Under the pieces are notes generated by a model. That model was not told the DNA's origin. It searched no databases and saw only the letters and a program-made list of their open reading frames with translations. This document shows positions 1-9,056 of a DNA stretch of 61,766 nt, piece by piece (the first letter of the stretch is position 1; each line of letters starts with the position of its first letter). The DNA lies in the NCBI GenBank assembly GCA_964391365.1, contig CAYMKW010000004.1, forward strand, positions 1-61,766, written 5' to 3'. A program made the translations under genes and the position numbers. The stretch is from SXMI01 sp964391365. GTDB lineage: Bacteria; Actinomycetota; Acidimicrobiia; Acidimicrobiales; Microtrichaceae.

Positions 1-866
1 GCATCGACACGGCCAACATGTTCGGATTCTGGGACTGGGTCGGCGGCCGCTACTCCATGGACTCCGCCGTGGGCCTGTCGACCATGGTCGCGATCGGCCC
101 CGAACGCTTCGCCGAGCTGCTGGCCGGGTTCCACGACCTCGACACGCACTTCCGGACCGCACCGTTCCACCGCAACCTGCCGGTGCTCATGGGCCTGCTC
201 GCCGTCTGGTACCGGAACTTCTTCGGCGCCCAGACCGTCGCGGTGCTCCCCTACGAGCAGTACCTGGAGCGCTTCCCGGCGTACCTGCAGCAGCTGACCA
301 TGGAGTCCAACGGCAAGCACGTCCGCCTCGACGGCACGCACGTCGGTGTGGACAGCGGAGCCATCTACTGGGGCGAGCCGGGCACCAACGGGCAGCACAG
401 CTTCTACCAGTTGCTCCACCAGGGAACGACGCTGGTGCCGGCGGACTTCATCTGCTTCGCCCGCACCCCGAACCCGCTCGGCGACCACCACGACCTGCTC
501 TCGGCGAACGTGTTCGCGCAGGCCGCGGCGCTGGCGTTCGGCCGCACCGCCGAGGAGGTCGCCGCCGACGGCACGGCATCCGACGTGGTGCCGGCCAAGG
601 TGATGGAGGGGAACCGGCCCAGTACGACGATCCTGACCGACGAGATCTCCCCGTACCGACTCGGCACGCTGGTGGCGCTCTACGAGCACTCGGTGTTCAC
701 CCAGGGCGTGATCTGGGGGATCGACTCGTTCGACCAGTGGGGCGTCGAGCTGGGCAAGGTGCTGGCCGCCCGCATCGCTCCGCAGCTGCTCGCCGAGCAC
801 GAACCCGAGCTCGACCACGACCCGTCCACCAACGACCTGATCCGTCGGTACCGTTCGCTGTCCTGA
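1..866 (+). CDS. pgi: Glucose-6-phosphate isomerase, C-terminal part (partial)
   Basis: C-terminal half (287 residues, read from base 3) of glucose-6-phosphate isomerase, which interconverts glucose 6-phosphate and fructose 6-phosphate in the cytosol. The 5' part lies outside the window. Both family signatures are visible: DWVGGRYSMDSAVG close to the window edge and GVIWGIDSFDQWGVELGK near the end. The catalytic residues expected of the family are present: Glu in MESNGK, His in GTNGQHSFY and Lys in GVELGK. It is followed on the same strand, after 63 bases, by gnd, pgl and rpiA, so it probably belongs to a hexose/pentose-phosphate operon. Identification is secure. Confidence 0.97.
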   Translation, partial: IDTANMFGFWDWVGGRYSMDSAVGLSTMVAIGPERFAELLAGFHDLDTHFRTAPFHRNLPVLMGLLAVWYRNFFGAQTVAVLPYEQYLERFPAYLQQLTMESNGKHVRLDGTHVGVDSGAIYWGEPGTNGQHSFYQLLHQGTTLVPADFICFARTPNPLGDHHDLLSANVFAQAAALAFGRTAEEVAADGTASDVVPAKVMEGNRPSTTILTDEISPYRLGTLVALYEHSVFTQGVIWGIDSFDQWGVELGKVLAARIAPQLLAEHEPELDHDPSTNDLIRRYRSLS

Positions 867-877
867 TGCGGACGAAC

Positions 878-913
878 GATCACCCCGAACGAACCGATCA
901 CCCCGAACGAACC
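878..913. repeat. 18-bp perfect tandem repeat between pgi and gnd
   Basis: Two adjacent identical copies of an 18-base unit beginning GATCACCCCGAAC (878-895 and 896-913) fill most of the spacer between the pgi stop codon and the gnd ribosome-binding site. The unit ends just before the GGAGG of gnd. No function is evident; it could be slippage-prone. Confidence 0.8.
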
Positions 914-929
914 GACCCGGAGGTTCCCC

Positions 930-1961
<1,032 letters not shown>

Positions 1962-1964
1962 GCG

Positions 1965-2639
1965 GTGCAGCACCAACTCGAGGTCGTCGACGACGGTGAG
2001 GCGGTTGCCGTCGCCGCCGCCCGGGTCATCGCCGAGCGGGCGGTCGCGGCCGTGGGAGCCGGTGGTGGGTTCACCCTGGCCGTGAGCGGCGGCCGGACGC
2101 CGTGGGCGACCTTCGCCCACCTCCGTCGGATGGACGTCCCCTGGGAGCGGACCGTGGTCTTCCAGGTGGACGAGCGCTGCGCCCCCCTCGACGACCCCGA
2201 CCGCAACCTGGCGCACCTCCGCGACGCGCTCGGCGACGTCCCCGCCGACGTCCGACCCATGCCGGTGGAGGACCCGGATCCGGAGGCGGCGTGTCGGGAG
2301 TACGCCGCCTCGTTGCCGGAGTTCTTCGACCTGGTGCACCTGGGGCTCGGCCCCGACGGCCACACGGCGTCGTTGGTTCCGGGTGACCCGGTGCTCGACG
2401 TGGCCGACCGGCTCGTGGCCCTGACTGGCGGGGCGTACCAGGGGCGTCGTCGGATGACCCTGACCTTTCCGGCGCTCGCCCGCGCCCGTCAGCTGCTGTG
2501 GCTCGTCGAGGGCGCCGGGAAGCGGGCGCCGCTCGCCGCGCTGCTCGACGGTGACCGACGCATCCCGGCTGGCCGGGTGCACGCCGACGCCTCGCTCGTG
2601 GTGGCCGACCGCGCGGCCGCGGGTGATCTGGCAGGCTGA
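1965..2639 (+). CDS. pgl: 6-phosphogluconolactonase
   Basis: Hydrolyses 6-phosphogluconolactone to 6-phosphogluconate, the step just before gnd. The 224-residue protein has the family motifs LAVSGGRTP (phosphate binding), FQVDERCAP with DRNLAHLRDAL after it, and LVHLGLGPDGHTASLVPG, which contains the conserved Gly-Asp-Gly-His of the active site. The length is normal for DevB/SOL-type lactonases. The GTG start lies 3 bases after the gnd stop, so translation is probably coupled. The gene order gnd-pgl-rpiA covers consecutive pathway steps. Confidence 0.95.
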   Translation: MQHQLEVVDDGEAVAVAAARVIAERAVAAVGAGGGFTLAVSGGRTPWATFAHLRRMDVPWERTVVFQVDERCAPLDDPDRNLAHLRDALGDVPADVRPMPVEDPDPEAACREYAASLPEFFDLVHLGLGPDGHTASLVPGDPVLDVADRLVALTGGAYQGRRRMTLTFPALARARQLLWLVEGAGKRAPLAALLDGDRRIPAGRVHADASLVVADRAAAGDLAG

Positions 2640-2664
2640 CGACCCAGCGACCGAGGAGATCGAC

Positions 2665-3498
2665 GTGGTGACCCAGGACGACGAGAAGCGACTGGCGGCC
2701 TACGCCGCGGCCGAGGTGGTCGAGGACGGGATGACCGTCGGACTCGGGACCGGGTCGACGGTCGCCCACCTGCTGGACGCACTCGCCGCCCGGTCGCTCG
2801 ACGTCCGGTGCGTCTCGACGTCCGTGGCGACCGAGGAGACGGCACAGCGCCTGGGCATCCGCACCGAACGGTTCGACCGGGTCGAGCGCTTCGACGTGGC
2901 GATCGACGGAGCCGACCAGGTCGACGGGGACTTCTGGTTGGTCAAGGGCGGCGGTGCCGCCCACACCCGGGAGAAGATCGTGGCGGCGAGCGCGGACCGT
3001 TTCGTGGTGATCGTCGACGGGTCCAAGATGGTCGATGCGATCACGCCTCCCATCCCGGTGGAGCTGCTCGAGTACGGGCTCGCGTCGACGATCCGGCGAC
3101 TGGTCGACGCCCTCGGAGGTCCGGTCGAGCCACGCGACGTCCCCCGGAGTCCCGACGGTGGAGTGATCGTCGACCTCACCGGCCCCGTCGACGATCCGGC
3201 CCGGGTCGCCGCCGTGCTGTCGTCGACCCCCGGCGTCGTGGAGCACGGCCTGTTCGCCCCCGAGCTGGTCACCTCCGTCGTGCTCTACATAGTGATTCCG
3301 CTGGCGCTGGCTCAGGTCTGGCGCAAGGCGCTGCTTTCCAAGGGGCAGGCGCACTTAGAGGCGACCATGGCGAAGCTCGGCCCGTGGTCCATCGCCGCGC
3401 TGCTCGCCACGCTGCTGCTGCTGTTTGCCTTTCAGGGCAAGGCCATCATCGAGCANNNNNNNNNNGGCGAGCAGGTCGAGTGGTTGCACCGGGCCTGA
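2665..3498 (+). CDS. rpiA: Ribose-5-phosphate isomerase A, 3' end corrupted at an assembly gap
   Basis: Converts ribulose 5-phosphate to ribose 5-phosphate. True RpiA sequence runs from 2665 to about 3282: GLGTGSTVAHLL (phosphate loop), STSVATEE, DVAIDGADQVDG with catalytic Asp residues, VKGGGAAHTREK with catalytic Lys, and the late motif GVVEHGLFAPELVTSV. The reading then changes to a membrane-protein sequence until the N run at 3456-3465. After the gap, GEQVEWLHRA and a stop read like a normal RpiA tail. The real gene probably continues LVTSVL(VG)-GEQVEWLHRA, about 215 residues, with the intervening 170 bases foreign. GAGGAG at 2653-2658 favours GTG 2665; GTG 2668 is also possible. Confidence 0.85.
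   Translation: MVTQDDEKRLAAYAAAEVVEDGMTVGLGTGSTVAHLLDALAARSLDVRCVSTSVATEETAQRLGIRTERFDRVERFDVAIDGADQVDGDFWLVKGGGAAHTREKIVAASADRFVVIVDGSKMVDAITPPIPVELLEYGLASTIRRLVDALGGPVEPRDVPRSPDGGVIVDLTGPVDDPARVAAVLSSTPGVVEHGLFAPELVTSVVLYIVIPLALAQVWRKALLSKGQAHLEATMAKLGPWSIAALLATLLLLFAFQGKAIIEXXXXGEQVEWLHRA
3283..3455 (+). other. Foreign insert: fragment of an ACR3-type arsenite transporter abutting an N gap
   Basis: About 173 bases translate in the rpiA frame as two membrane segments with the wording of ACR3/ArsB-type arsenite efflux proteins: LYIVIPLALAQVWRKALL and, further on, LLLLFAFQGKAIIE. Local codon use (ATA, ATT, TTT, TTA) differs from the strongly GC3-biased genes around it. The block begins inside the conserved end of RpiA and stops exactly at the N run. 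The simplest reading is a misplaced or contaminating read used to extend a contig into the gap, not a real insertion. Confidence 0.8.
3456..3465. other. Assembly gap (10 N) in rpiA
   Basis: Ten undetermined bases. The rpiA frame happens to be kept across the gap, but the sequence on its left side is not RpiA. A run of exactly ten suggests a fixed placeholder rather than a measured size. Confidence 0.98.
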
Positions 3499-3571
3499 GT
3501 CCGGTCGGGGCGACGTCGCTGCGACGGTGACCACGGCTACCGTTCGGCGCGCCGAGCCGGGAGGTCGAGCC

Positions 3572-4747
3572 GTGGACCGAGCAGGACGACCGACCCCCGT
3601 GCGGCGGGGCGATGCGGCACGACGCCGCCTGCTGGCCGTCGGCGTCCTCGTGGCCGCTGTGGCCCTCCTCCCCGGTTGTCTGCGGGCCGACTACGGCTAC
3701 CAACTCCGTGCCGACGGCTCGGGGGTGGTGGAGCTGGAGCTGAGGTTCGCCGACGAACTGGTGCGCACCCTGGACCAGATCGGCCTGGAGGACCTGACCA
3801 CCGGCGACCTGGGCATCGTCGAGCAGCAACTCGACCGGCTCCCCGAGGACTGGCAGGAACGCATCGACGTCGAGTCGCTCGACGACGGTTCCGGTGTGGC
3901 CGTCCGGATCGAGGTCGACGACCTGACCCAGCTCGACGAACTGCGTCAGTTGGGTGAGATCGGGATCCCCACGGTCACCCGCCGGGACGACACGTGGCGG
4001 GTGGAGGTCGACTTCAGCGATCTGGTGGGGGCCGCCGACGCCCTCGCACCCACGGCCGACGAACTCACCGCGGGTGACCTCGGATCGCTCCTCAGCGAGG
4101 CGCTCGGAGCCATCGCCGGTGAGCCCGAGGTGCTGGTGCGCATCACCATGCCGGGGCCCGTCACCGCTGCCGATGAACGGGCCCGGGTGGACGGGGACAC
4201 GGTCGTCTGGACGGTGGACTCCGGGTCGTCCGGGGTCGGCTTCGTCGAGTCGGGGACGAGTCCGGTCGGGTTCCTCTCGACCAGCATCGGTGGCGCCCCG
4301 GCCTGGGGGCTGGGTCTCCTGGCGCTGGTCGTGGTCGGGGCGCTCATCGCCGTGGTCGTGGTGCGCCGCCGGCGCCGGCCCGCAGCTCCACCCTCGAGCG
4401 GTTCGGCCCCCTGGAACGCGACCGCTGCCGGGCGGACCGCGACGGGCACGTCGGGCGGTCCGACCGGGTTCGCCGGCAGCGACTCGGTCCCTCCGGGTGG
4501 GGGAGCGCCGCTCGGTGGCTGGGCCCCGACGGGTGGCAGTGCCCCGGTCGGACCCCACACCACCTCGACCCTGGCGGTGCCCGAGGCAGTCACGGCGCCG
4601 GTCGTCGTACCCGTGGTGCATCCCGCCGCCGATCCGGTCACCGAGGCCCTGGCCCCCGTCCAGCCGCCGGGCTGGCACCCCGACCCGTGGGGCGAGGCGT
4701 CGTGGCGCTGGTGGGACGGTTCGGCCTGGTCCCACCACACCGCCTGA
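3572..4747 (+). CDS. LppM-like lipoprotein with C-terminal membrane anchor and DUF2510 domain
   Basis: Exported protein of 391 residues. The N terminus is basic and hydrophobic and ends in a lipobox, LLPGC, with the lipidated Cys at residue 36. The following region (GYQLRADGSGVVELEL and on) resembles the LppM family of actinobacterial envelope lipoproteins. A transmembrane helix (about residues 244-264, GLGLLALVVVGALIAVVVV) is followed by a basic stop and a Pro/Gly/Ser-rich cytoplasmic linker. The last 25 residues (PGWHPDPWGEASWRWWDG) are a DUF2510 domain. The GTG start is supported by GGGAGG 7 bases upstream (3559-3564); the frame is open further 5', but only into the gap-flanking sequence. 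Function unknown; the family has been linked to envelope and phagosome biology in mycobacteria. Confidence 0.8.
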   Translation: MDRAGRPTPVRRGDAARRRLLAVGVLVAAVALLPGCLRADYGYQLRADGSGVVELELRFADELVRTLDQIGLEDLTTGDLGIVEQQLDRLPEDWQERIDVESLDDGSGVAVRIEVDDLTQLDELRQLGEIGIPTVTRRDDTWRVEVDFSDLVGAADALAPTADELTAGDLGSLLSEALGAIAGEPEVLVRITMPGPVTAADERARVDGDTVVWTVDSGSSGVGFVESGTSPVGFLSTSIGGAPAWGLGLLALVVVGALIAVVVVRRRRRPAAPPSSGSAPWNATAAGRTATGTSGGPTGFAGSDSVPPGGGAPLGGWAPTGGSAPVGPHTTSTLAVPEAVTAPVVVPVVHPAADPVTEALAPVQPPGWHPDPWGEASWRWWDGSAWSHHTA

Positions 4748-4749
4748 CG

Positions 4750-4780
4750 CGGCGCCGGTCGGGCACGGCGCCGGTCGGGC
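4750..4780. repeat. 15-bp direct repeat filling a convergent spacer
   Basis: CGGCGCCGGTCGGGC occurs at 4750-4764 and again at 4766-4780, occupying almost all of the 33 bases between two convergent stop codons. Each copy contains the palindrome GGCGCC. It may take part in termination, but no U-tract is present. Confidence 0.7.
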
Positions 4781-5065
4781 TCAGTCGTCTGCGTCGAGCA
4801 GGTGCGGGGCGTGGCGGGCGACCAGGTCGAGCACGGCGTTCAGGCTCGGGTTGACCAGGTGCTCGTCGCCCACCCCGATGGTCGGGACCGTCTCGTTGCC
4901 CCGGGCGACCGATCGGACGATCGCGGCGGCCTCCGGGTCGGCCCAGATGTCGTGCCGGCGGATCGGGAGCCCGGTCCGGGCGAGCTTGCGGTCGAGCACG
5001 GCGCAGAACCCACAGCCGCGCCGCCAGTACAGGTCGATCGCGTCGATCTCTGCCGGAGTGCTCAC
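4781..5065 (-). CDS. Mycoredoxin-like glutaredoxin
   Basis: Small thiol-disulfide oxidoreductase of 94 residues. It has the thioredoxin-fold layout of actinobacterial mycoredoxins: strand DLYWRRGC, active site C18-G-F-C21, the cis-proline motif TVPTI and a C-terminal helix. Members reduce mixed disulfides with mycothiol or act as reductases for small partners. Its start codon overlaps the stop of the upstream SDR gene by 4 bases (5062-5065), so it is translationally coupled as the last gene of a three-gene operon with the SDR and the YceI-haem-copper fusion. That context suggests a role in thiol or copper redox maintenance, which is inference only. Confidence 0.85.
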   Translation of the reverse strand: MSTPAEIDAIDLYWRRGCGFCAVLDRKLARTGLPIRRHDIWADPEAAAIVRSVARGNETVPTIGVGDEHLVNPSLNAVLDLVARHAPHLLDADD

Positions 5066-5874
5066 GCCGTCGTGGAGATCCCGCCGTCCACGGGGACGAC
5101 GGCTCCGGTCAGGTAGGCACCGGCCCGGCTGCAGAGGAAGAGGGTCGTCCCGGCGACGTCCTCGGGGCTGCCGATGCGCCCTCGGGGGACGCTGCGCTCG
5201 ACGGCGGCCCGGGTGTCGGGGTCGTCGAGCACGAACGCCATCATCTTCGACTCGAACGGCCCCGGGGCGATCGCGTTGACCGTGACGTGGTCGCCGGCGA
5301 GCGCCCGGGCCAGGTGCCGGGTGAGCATGTGGACCCCGGCCTTGGAGGCGCTGTACGGGAAGCTGTCCATGACGGGCACCCTGATGCCGTCGATCGAGCC
5401 GACCATCACGACACGGGCCGGGTCGTCGGCGGTGGCGCCGGAACGGAGCGGACCCAGCAGCGCCTGGGTCAGGAAGAACGGTGCGACCAGGTTCACGGAG
5501 AGCACCTTGTCGAAGCCGTCCCGGGGGAACTCGTCGAGTGGTGCCCCCCAGGTGGCGCCGGCGTTGTTGACCAGGATGTCGAGCTGCGGGGCCTCGTCGG
5601 CGATCCGGGCGGCGAACGAGGTGACACCGTCAGGATCCGAGAGGTCGGCGGGCACCGACCGGCAGCGACCTGGTCCACGGGCGTCGAGCTCGGCGGCCGT
5701 CCGGTCGCAGGCCTCGGCCCGACGGGCCGTGATCCAGACGTCGACCCCGTTGGCGACCAGCCCGGCGGCGATCATGGCGCCGATCCCGCGGGACCCGCCG
5801 GTCACCACGGCGGTCCGGCCGGTGACGTCGAAGAGCCGACCGACGCTCAGGTCCGGTGCGGTCCCGTCACCCAC
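5062..5874 (-). CDS. Short-chain dehydrogenase/reductase (SDR)
   Basis: Classical NAD(P)-dependent SDR, 270 residues. The cofactor motif TGGSRGIG is at residues 25-32, NNAG follows in the middle, and the catalytic pair is Y174/K178 in YSASK. The C terminus ends PVDGGIS, as in 3-oxoacyl-ACP reductase-type members. The GTG start (5872-5874) lies one base after the stop codon of the upstream gene, and the stop overlaps the glutaredoxin start, so this is the middle gene of a tight operon. Substrate cannot be told from sequence. Confidence 0.9.
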   Translation of the reverse strand: MGDGTAPDLSVGRLFDVTGRTAVVTGGSRGIGAMIAAGLVANGVDVWITARRAEACDRTAAELDARGPGRCRSVPADLSDPDGVTSFAARIADEAPQLDILVNNAGATWGAPLDEFPRDGFDKVLSVNLVAPFFLTQALLGPLRSGATADDPARVVMVGSIDGIRVPVMDSFPYSASKAGVHMLTRHLARALAGDHVTVNAIAPGPFESKMMAFVLDDPDTRAAVERSVPRGRIGSPEDVAGTTLFLCSRAGAYLTGAVVPVDGGISTTA

Positions 5875-5875
5875 C

Positions 5876-8041
5876 TCAGGGGGTCCTGGGTCGGACCGTG
5901 ACCGTCGAGAAGCACATCTCGTCGTCGGTGCCCTCGGCGAAGACCAGGTACCGCATCGGCTGGGTCGGTCGGATGGAGCGGTCCCAGGAGCACTCGATGC
6001 GGATCGAGTCGCCCTTCGCGACGGGCACCGGCTCCACGGGTTGGTAGTTGAGCTGCCAGTCGAAGTCCCAGACGGGGATGTCCAGCAGCACCGTCTCCCG
6101 GTCGGAGTCAGGGTGCAGCGTCATCCGGAACGACTCGCCGTACTCGTGCATGTGCCCGAGCACGTCGACGATGTCGCCCTCGTCGCGCGCCGTGAAGTCG
6201 CAGGTCGTCCGGGCGAGATTGCCGTCGGAGAGCGCTGCGAGTTGCTCCGGCGTCGTCCGACAGATCCGGTGCAGGCCGTTGGAGAGCATGGCGCCGCCGT
6301 TGCCGAACCGGGCGCGGACGTCCTCGATGGCGGCGTTGCGGTCGCACAGCGGCTCGGTCCGTCCGGGCGGGCAGGGCAGCTCGACGGGCCCGAGGAGCTC
6401 CCGCGTGTCGAGTTCGGCCAGCTGGGCGCCCGGCGGCGCGAGTTCGAAGGTCATGCGGGACCGGTCCGCCGGCCGGGCGTCCCCGTAGTGGTAGTGGATC
6501 TGGGCCACCAGGAAGTCACCCGGCTCGAACGCGAACCCCGATTGCTCGCCGAAGTCGGCGGGGCGCTGGCCCGGCACCCAGCCGGCGACCAGGTCGCCAC
6601 CGGAGCCGGGGCCCATCCCCACGGCGCAGTTCCATCCGGACCCCGGATCCTTGGCCTCGGCGGCGTCGATCTTCGACCGGCTCGCCGCCGGGGCCCGGTA
6701 GACGAGGGCGTGATGGACGACGTCGAGACGTTCGGGCACGAACGTGTAGCCGGTGATGAACCGGCGCTCGGTGAGGGCCGGGTCCAGGATGAAGCAGCGG
6801 TAGTCGTCCTGCAGGCCGGACTCGCCGGCGTAGGGCTCGGGCAGGGCGATCGTCAGGTCGGCCCGGGGCACCTCGACGTCGGACGGCGCCGGTGCCGGGT
6901 CGACCGGCGTCTCGGCGGGGACGTCGAGGGGGGCGCCGGCGCGGGCCCAGTCGCCGATCGTGCGGATCTGTTCGTCGGTCAGCTTCCGGACGTGGCGCAG
7001 GGGAACGCCCTCGTCGGAGGCGTGCCACGGTGGCATGTAGCGGCTCTCGGTGACGACGGCGAGCCCGTCGGCCACGGCCTGGGCGTCGCCGGCGGTCTCG
7101 AGCAACCAGTGGGGCGATCCGATCTGGCCCTCGGCGTGGCAGGCGGCGCACTGGCTGCTCAGGATCGGCGCCACGGCGGTGGCGAACGACGGGCCGGTTC
7201 CCGGCTCGGCCGGCGCATCGGAGCGGACCTCCAGCGCAGCGGGCGGGTTGTAGCGATCGGCGTCCACGGCGGTCAGGTCCAGTGTGAGCCGGGCCTCGTC
7301 GCCGGTGCGGACCAGGCCGGCCTTGGAGATCGGCCCGACGCCGAAGTCGGAGAGGAGCACCGTCCCCGTCGCCCGGGCGCTCAGCGTGTCGCCGTCCAAC
7401 GACGCGGTGCCGCTGAACGAGACGGGGCGGACCACCTCCTTGACGGTGAGCTGCCCGCGCACCGTCACGGGCACCTCGGTGCCGTCGTCGGACACCGGCC
7501 CGGCCGGCGCCTCGACGGTGGCGTCGCGCAGTCGCACCTCGGGGAAGTCGTGGGAGTCGAGGTACTCGTGGTGGAGCGCCTTGTCCCGCAGCGAGTTGTC
7601 GCTCGTGAGCTGCTCGACGTTGACCGCCACCTCGCCGATCCGTAGCGACGAGGTGTCCCGGCCGACCCCGAAGCTCCCCGTGATCCCGCTGGTGGTGAGC
7701 ACGGCGGTCCGCTCGGCCCCGGCCAGGATCTCGTCGACCTCGACGGTCACCGAGGACTCGGACGCGTCGATCCGGTACACGGTCTCGTCCGGTCCCGCCT
7801 CCAGCGGTGGGGCGAGGGGGAGCGACAGGTCGACGGTGGGCTCGGGGGTGAGGATCAGGCCGATCAGGTCGCGGTTGGCGACACCGAGTGCCACCAACAG
7901 CAGGGCCAGAGCCCCGAGGCCGGTGCGCCACGGGTGGCGCCGGAGTGACCCGAACGCGCCGTCCCGGCGGCCTCCTGCGGTCGGCTCGTCGGTTCCCTCG
8001 GCGTGGTCGCCATCCACGTCGGACTGCGGCTCGTCGGTCAC
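5876..8041 (-). CDS. Membrane-anchored YceI - cytochrome c - copper monooxygenase-like fusion
   Basis: Large extracytoplasmic protein of 721 residues with an unusual domain order. An acidic cytoplasmic tail (about 30 residues) leads into one transmembrane helix (about 39-56). Residues about 85-260 are a YceI-like lipocalin domain (YRIDASESSVTVEV; KVEQ-type segments; FGVGPISK). A haem c site C298-A-A-C301-H302 follows, with a likely distal Met in YMPPWH near residue 335. The C-terminal half resembles the copper type II ascorbate-dependent monooxygenase fold, with candidate copper ligands VVHHALV (about 441), HYHYG (about 513) and HMHEYG (about 630). It heads an operon with an SDR and a glutaredoxin. 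An outward-facing oxidoreductase that passes electrons between haem and copper is plausible; substrate unknown. Confidence 0.8.
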   Translation of the reverse strand: MTDEPQSDVDGDHAEGTDEPTAGGRRDGAFGSLRRHPWRTGLGALALLLVALGVANRDLIGLILTPEPTVDLSLPLAPPLEAGPDETVYRIDASESSVTVEVDEILAGAERTAVLTTSGITGSFGVGRDTSSLRIGEVAVNVEQLTSDNSLRDKALHHEYLDSHDFPEVRLRDATVEAPAGPVSDDGTEVPVTVRGQLTVKEVVRPVSFSGTASLDGDTLSARATGTVLLSDFGVGPISKAGLVRTGDEARLTLDLTAVDADRYNPPAALEVRSDAPAEPGTGPSFATAVAPILSSQCAACHAEGQIGSPHWLLETAGDAQAVADGLAVVTESRYMPPWHASDEGVPLRHVRKLTDEQIRTIGDWARAGAPLDVPAETPVDPAPAPSDVEVPRADLTIALPEPYAGESGLQDDYRCFILDPALTERRFITGYTFVPERLDVVHHALVYRAPAASRSKIDAAEAKDPGSGWNCAVGMGPGSGGDLVAGWVPGQRPADFGEQSGFAFEPGDFLVAQIHYHYGDARPADRSRMTFELAPPGAQLAELDTRELLGPVELPCPPGRTEPLCDRNAAIEDVRARFGNGGAMLSNGLHRICRTTPEQLAALSDGNLARTTCDFTARDEGDIVDVLGHMHEYGESFRMTLHPDSDRETVLLDIPVWDFDWQLNYQPVEPVPVAKGDSIRIECSWDRSIRPTQPMRYLVFAEGTDDEMCFSTVTVRPRTP

Positions 8042-8206
8042 GGTTCCCCCGGTGGTGGTGACTGGAGCGGATCGGTGCCGGAACCGGGTTCCGGAGTCGT
8101 CTCCTGCGCCGAGAGACTACTCGCCGATCCGCTCGCTGCCGATCCGCCGCCGGGCCAGCTTGCGGCCGGTCGTGCAGGTCCAGCGGTCGGCGGCGTTCCG
8201 GGCGGG

Positions 8207-8212
8207 CAGACT
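8207..8212 (+). promoter_or_regulatory. Probable -10 element (CAGACT) of leaderless crotonase gene
   Basis: CAGACT followed by 6 bases and the GTG start at 8219. It is a weaker match to the TANNNT boxes that precede many starts in this window; the same hexamer at the same spacing precedes the Gfo/Idh gene at 45800. Confidence 0.4.
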
Positions 8213-8218
8213 GTCGGC

Positions 8219-9028
8219 GTGAGCACCGACTTCACCGAACGGTTCCCGAGCCTGACCTTCGACCGGCCCGCACCCCACGTCCTGCGCATCACGCTCGACG
8301 GACCCGGCCTGAACGCCGTCGACGCCGCCGTCCACCGCGAGCTCGCCGACGTGTGGAACGCCGTCGACCGCGACCCCGACGTCCGGGTCGCCGTGCTCCG
8401 GGGTGCTGGCCGGGCGTTCTCCGCCGGGGGCAGCTTCGAACTGCTCGACGAGATGCTCGACGACTACGCCGGCCGCACCCGGGTGCTGCGCGAGGCCCGT
8501 GACCTCGTGTTCAACGTGATCGACTGCTCCAAGCCGATCGTCTCGGCCATCCACGGTCCCGCCGTCGGCGCCGGTCTGGTCGCCGCCCTGCTGGCGGACG
8601 TCTCCGTGGCGGGCCGGACCGCTCGGATCATCGACGGTCACACGCGACTCGGCGTGGCTGCCGGCGACCACGCCGCGGTCTGCTGGCCGCTGCTCTGCGG
8701 AATGGCCAAGGCCAAGTACCACCTGCTGACCTGTGAACCGCTGACCGGCGAGGAGGCCGAGCGGATCGGCCTGGTGTCCCTGTGCGTCGACGACGACGAG
8801 GTGCAGGACCGGGCGCTCGCCGTCGCCGTGCAACTGGCCGACGGCGCCCAGTCGGCGATCCGCTGGACCAAGCACTCACTCAACAACTGGTACCGGGACC
8901 ACACCTCGATCTTCGATGCCTCCTGGGGGCTCGAGTTCTACGGGTTCGGTGGTCCCGACGCCGCCGAGGGGCTGGCCTCGCACCGGGAGAAGCGCCCGCC
9001 GCGCTTCGACGGGCCAACCTCGGAGTAG
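8219..9028 (+). CDS. Enoyl-CoA hydratase/isomerase family protein
   Basis: Crotonase-superfamily protein of 269 residues, acting on acyl-CoA thioesters. The oxyanion-hole segments are visible: VLRGAGRAFSAGGSFELL and IHGPAVGAGLVAALLADVSVAG. The Glu pair typical of true hydratases is not obvious: the second site reads DGHTRLGVAAGDHAA, so an isomerase, hydrolase or other activity is possible. The frame is open further upstream, but GTG 8219 gives the normal family length and lies 6 bases behind a CAGACT box. It is divergent from the YceI-haem-copper operon and convergent with ppgK. Confidence 0.85.
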   Translation: MSTDFTERFPSLTFDRPAPHVLRITLDGPGLNAVDAAVHRELADVWNAVDRDPDVRVAVLRGAGRAFSAGGSFELLDEMLDDYAGRTRVLREARDLVFNVIDCSKPIVSAIHGPAVGAGLVAALLADVSVAGRTARIIDGHTRLGVAAGDHAAVCWPLLCGMAKAKYHLLTCEPLTGEEAERIGLVSLCVDDDEVQDRALAVAVQLADGAQSAIRWTKHSLNNWYRDHTSIFDASWGLEFYGFGGPDAAEGLASHREKRPPRFDGPTSE

Positions 9029-9056
9029 GGCCGCCCCGACCGCGGAACAGATCGGC

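Noticed and set aside
3283..3455. The ACR3 fragment as evidence of horizontal transfer or an RpiA-transporter fusion
   Set aside because: It is a partial fragment ending exactly at an N gap and replaces conserved RpiA codons; an assembly error explains it with fewer assumptions.
5174..7645. An 823-codon plus-strand frame opposite the SDR and the YceI fusion
   Set aside because: No domain, composition typical of a shadow frame; both minus-strand genes have clear motifs over the same region.
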